Position numbers and translations under genes: made by a program
Shown: positions 61,560 to 62,000 of the stretch, piece after piece
How the letters are laid out: every line of letters begins with the position of its first letter
Position numbering within the stretch: the stretch's first letter is position 1
The notes under the pieces: model-generated
Told to the model about the DNA's origin: nothing
What the model saw: only the letters and a program-made list of their open reading frames with translations
Database searches by the model: none
Origin: Mesostigma viride
Taxonomy: Eukaryota > Streptophyta > Mesostigmatophyceae > Mesostigmatales > Mesostigmataceae
Direction: 5' to 3'
Assembly (NCBI GenBank): GCA_009746045.1
Contig: RPFO01000276.1
Coordinates: 3,504,193-3,566,192 of the forward strand
Length of the DNA stretch: 62,000 nt

Positions 61560-61704
61560 AATGCAGCTGTGGCATGCCTCTGGCATGAAGGAGACTGGGG
61601 GTCTCTGCCCTTTCTCCTGTATAGTGCACACACAGGGATTAAAAGCACTTCGGTGCTCCGTGACTCCCCAACGGGAGCACGAGTTTAATTAATTAATTAA
61701 TTAA
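61560..61704 (+). mobile_element. 5'-truncated LINE 3' end with UUCG hairpin and (TTAA)n tail
   Basis: Homologous to 24960-25121. In RNA form it contains GCAC-UUCG-GUGC (61646-61657) overlapping a second possible stem, GTGCTCC...GGGAGCAC (61653-61680), whose inner part is CTCCC-CAAC-GGGAG. A (TTAA)n tail ends at 61704. The left boundary is approximate and no target-site duplication was found. Confidence 0.7.
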
Positions 61705-62000
61705 TGGCCCACCCACCAACCCACCCACCCACACGCATCCCTGACCCCCCAACCACTAACCCACCACCCTCAAACCCATGCAAAATTTTGTTTCACTCAC
61801 ACATCCAACTACCCACCCACTTTGGAGTCCCCAAAAAAGCCTATCGATCACCCAGACACCTGGCCATCTGCCTATAACCGATCACCCTAACACTCATCCA
61901 CCCACCATGACCAGCCACCCACCCACCCACCCACCCACCCTCTCGACCTGCCTGTGCTCCCAGCTACTAGGCTAGCCATTTACCAAGGCATCCACCTGTC
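61705..62000. other. CCCACC-rich non-coding DNA to window end
   Basis: Irregular acccacccacc repeats with unique sequence between them. No gene is recognised. Confidence 0.6.

Overview
The window looks like nuclear DNA of a flagellated green alga (Viridiplantae, probably a chlorophycean chlorophyte). The reasons are plant-like RPB3 and EAF1 sequences, genes found only in organisms with motile cilia (DRC1 and a non-canonical tubulin), many short exons with GT-AG introns, and a very high load of microsatellites and homopolymer runs. No bacterial or organellar genes, tRNAs, rRNAs or CRISPR arrays were recognised. All exon models below were made by eye from splice sites, reading phase and family similarity; none has transcript support.

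Layout. (1) 1-3.0 kb: the last exons of RNA polymerase II subunit RPB3, plus strand. (2) 3.0-6.7 kb: very large microsatellites and LINE debris. (3) 6.8-18.8 kb, minus: EAF1, the HSA/SANT scaffold of the NuA4 histone acetyltransferase complex, with glutamine-rich C-terminal exons and a low-complexity N-terminus. (4) 20-25.6 kb: a poorly coding, AT-richer stretch, two LINE remnants and one orphan last exon. (5) 25.6-34.4 kb, minus: an LTR retrotransposon with near-identical LTRs, a 5-bp target-site duplication, a broken gag and a protease motif, but no recognisable reverse transcriptase or integrase. (6) 34.6-43.4 kb, minus: a complete DRC1 (nexin-dynein regulatory complex subunit 1) that can be assembled in frame from 12 exons. 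(7) 44.7-53.9 kb, plus: a delta/zeta-type tubulin, divergent from DRC1 across about 1.3 kb. (8) 54.4-61.7 kb: a cluster of non-LTR (LINE) pieces, including a complete ORF1-only element bounded by an 11-bp duplication, and a probable fold-back/MITE element.

How the parts relate. DRC1 and the tubulin are both ciliary or basal-body genes and are placed head to head, so they may share a promoter. RPB3 and EAF1 are nuclear transcription and chromatin genes with no evident functional link to them. The most unusual content is the retroelement population. Several LINE-derived insertions, from 46 bp to 2 kb, end in a small hairpin with a CTCC/GGAG stem core followed by an AATT-type simple-repeat tail, and several are bounded by clear target-site duplications. 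One family carries only ORF1 followed directly by its 3' UTR, comparable to mammalian HAL1.
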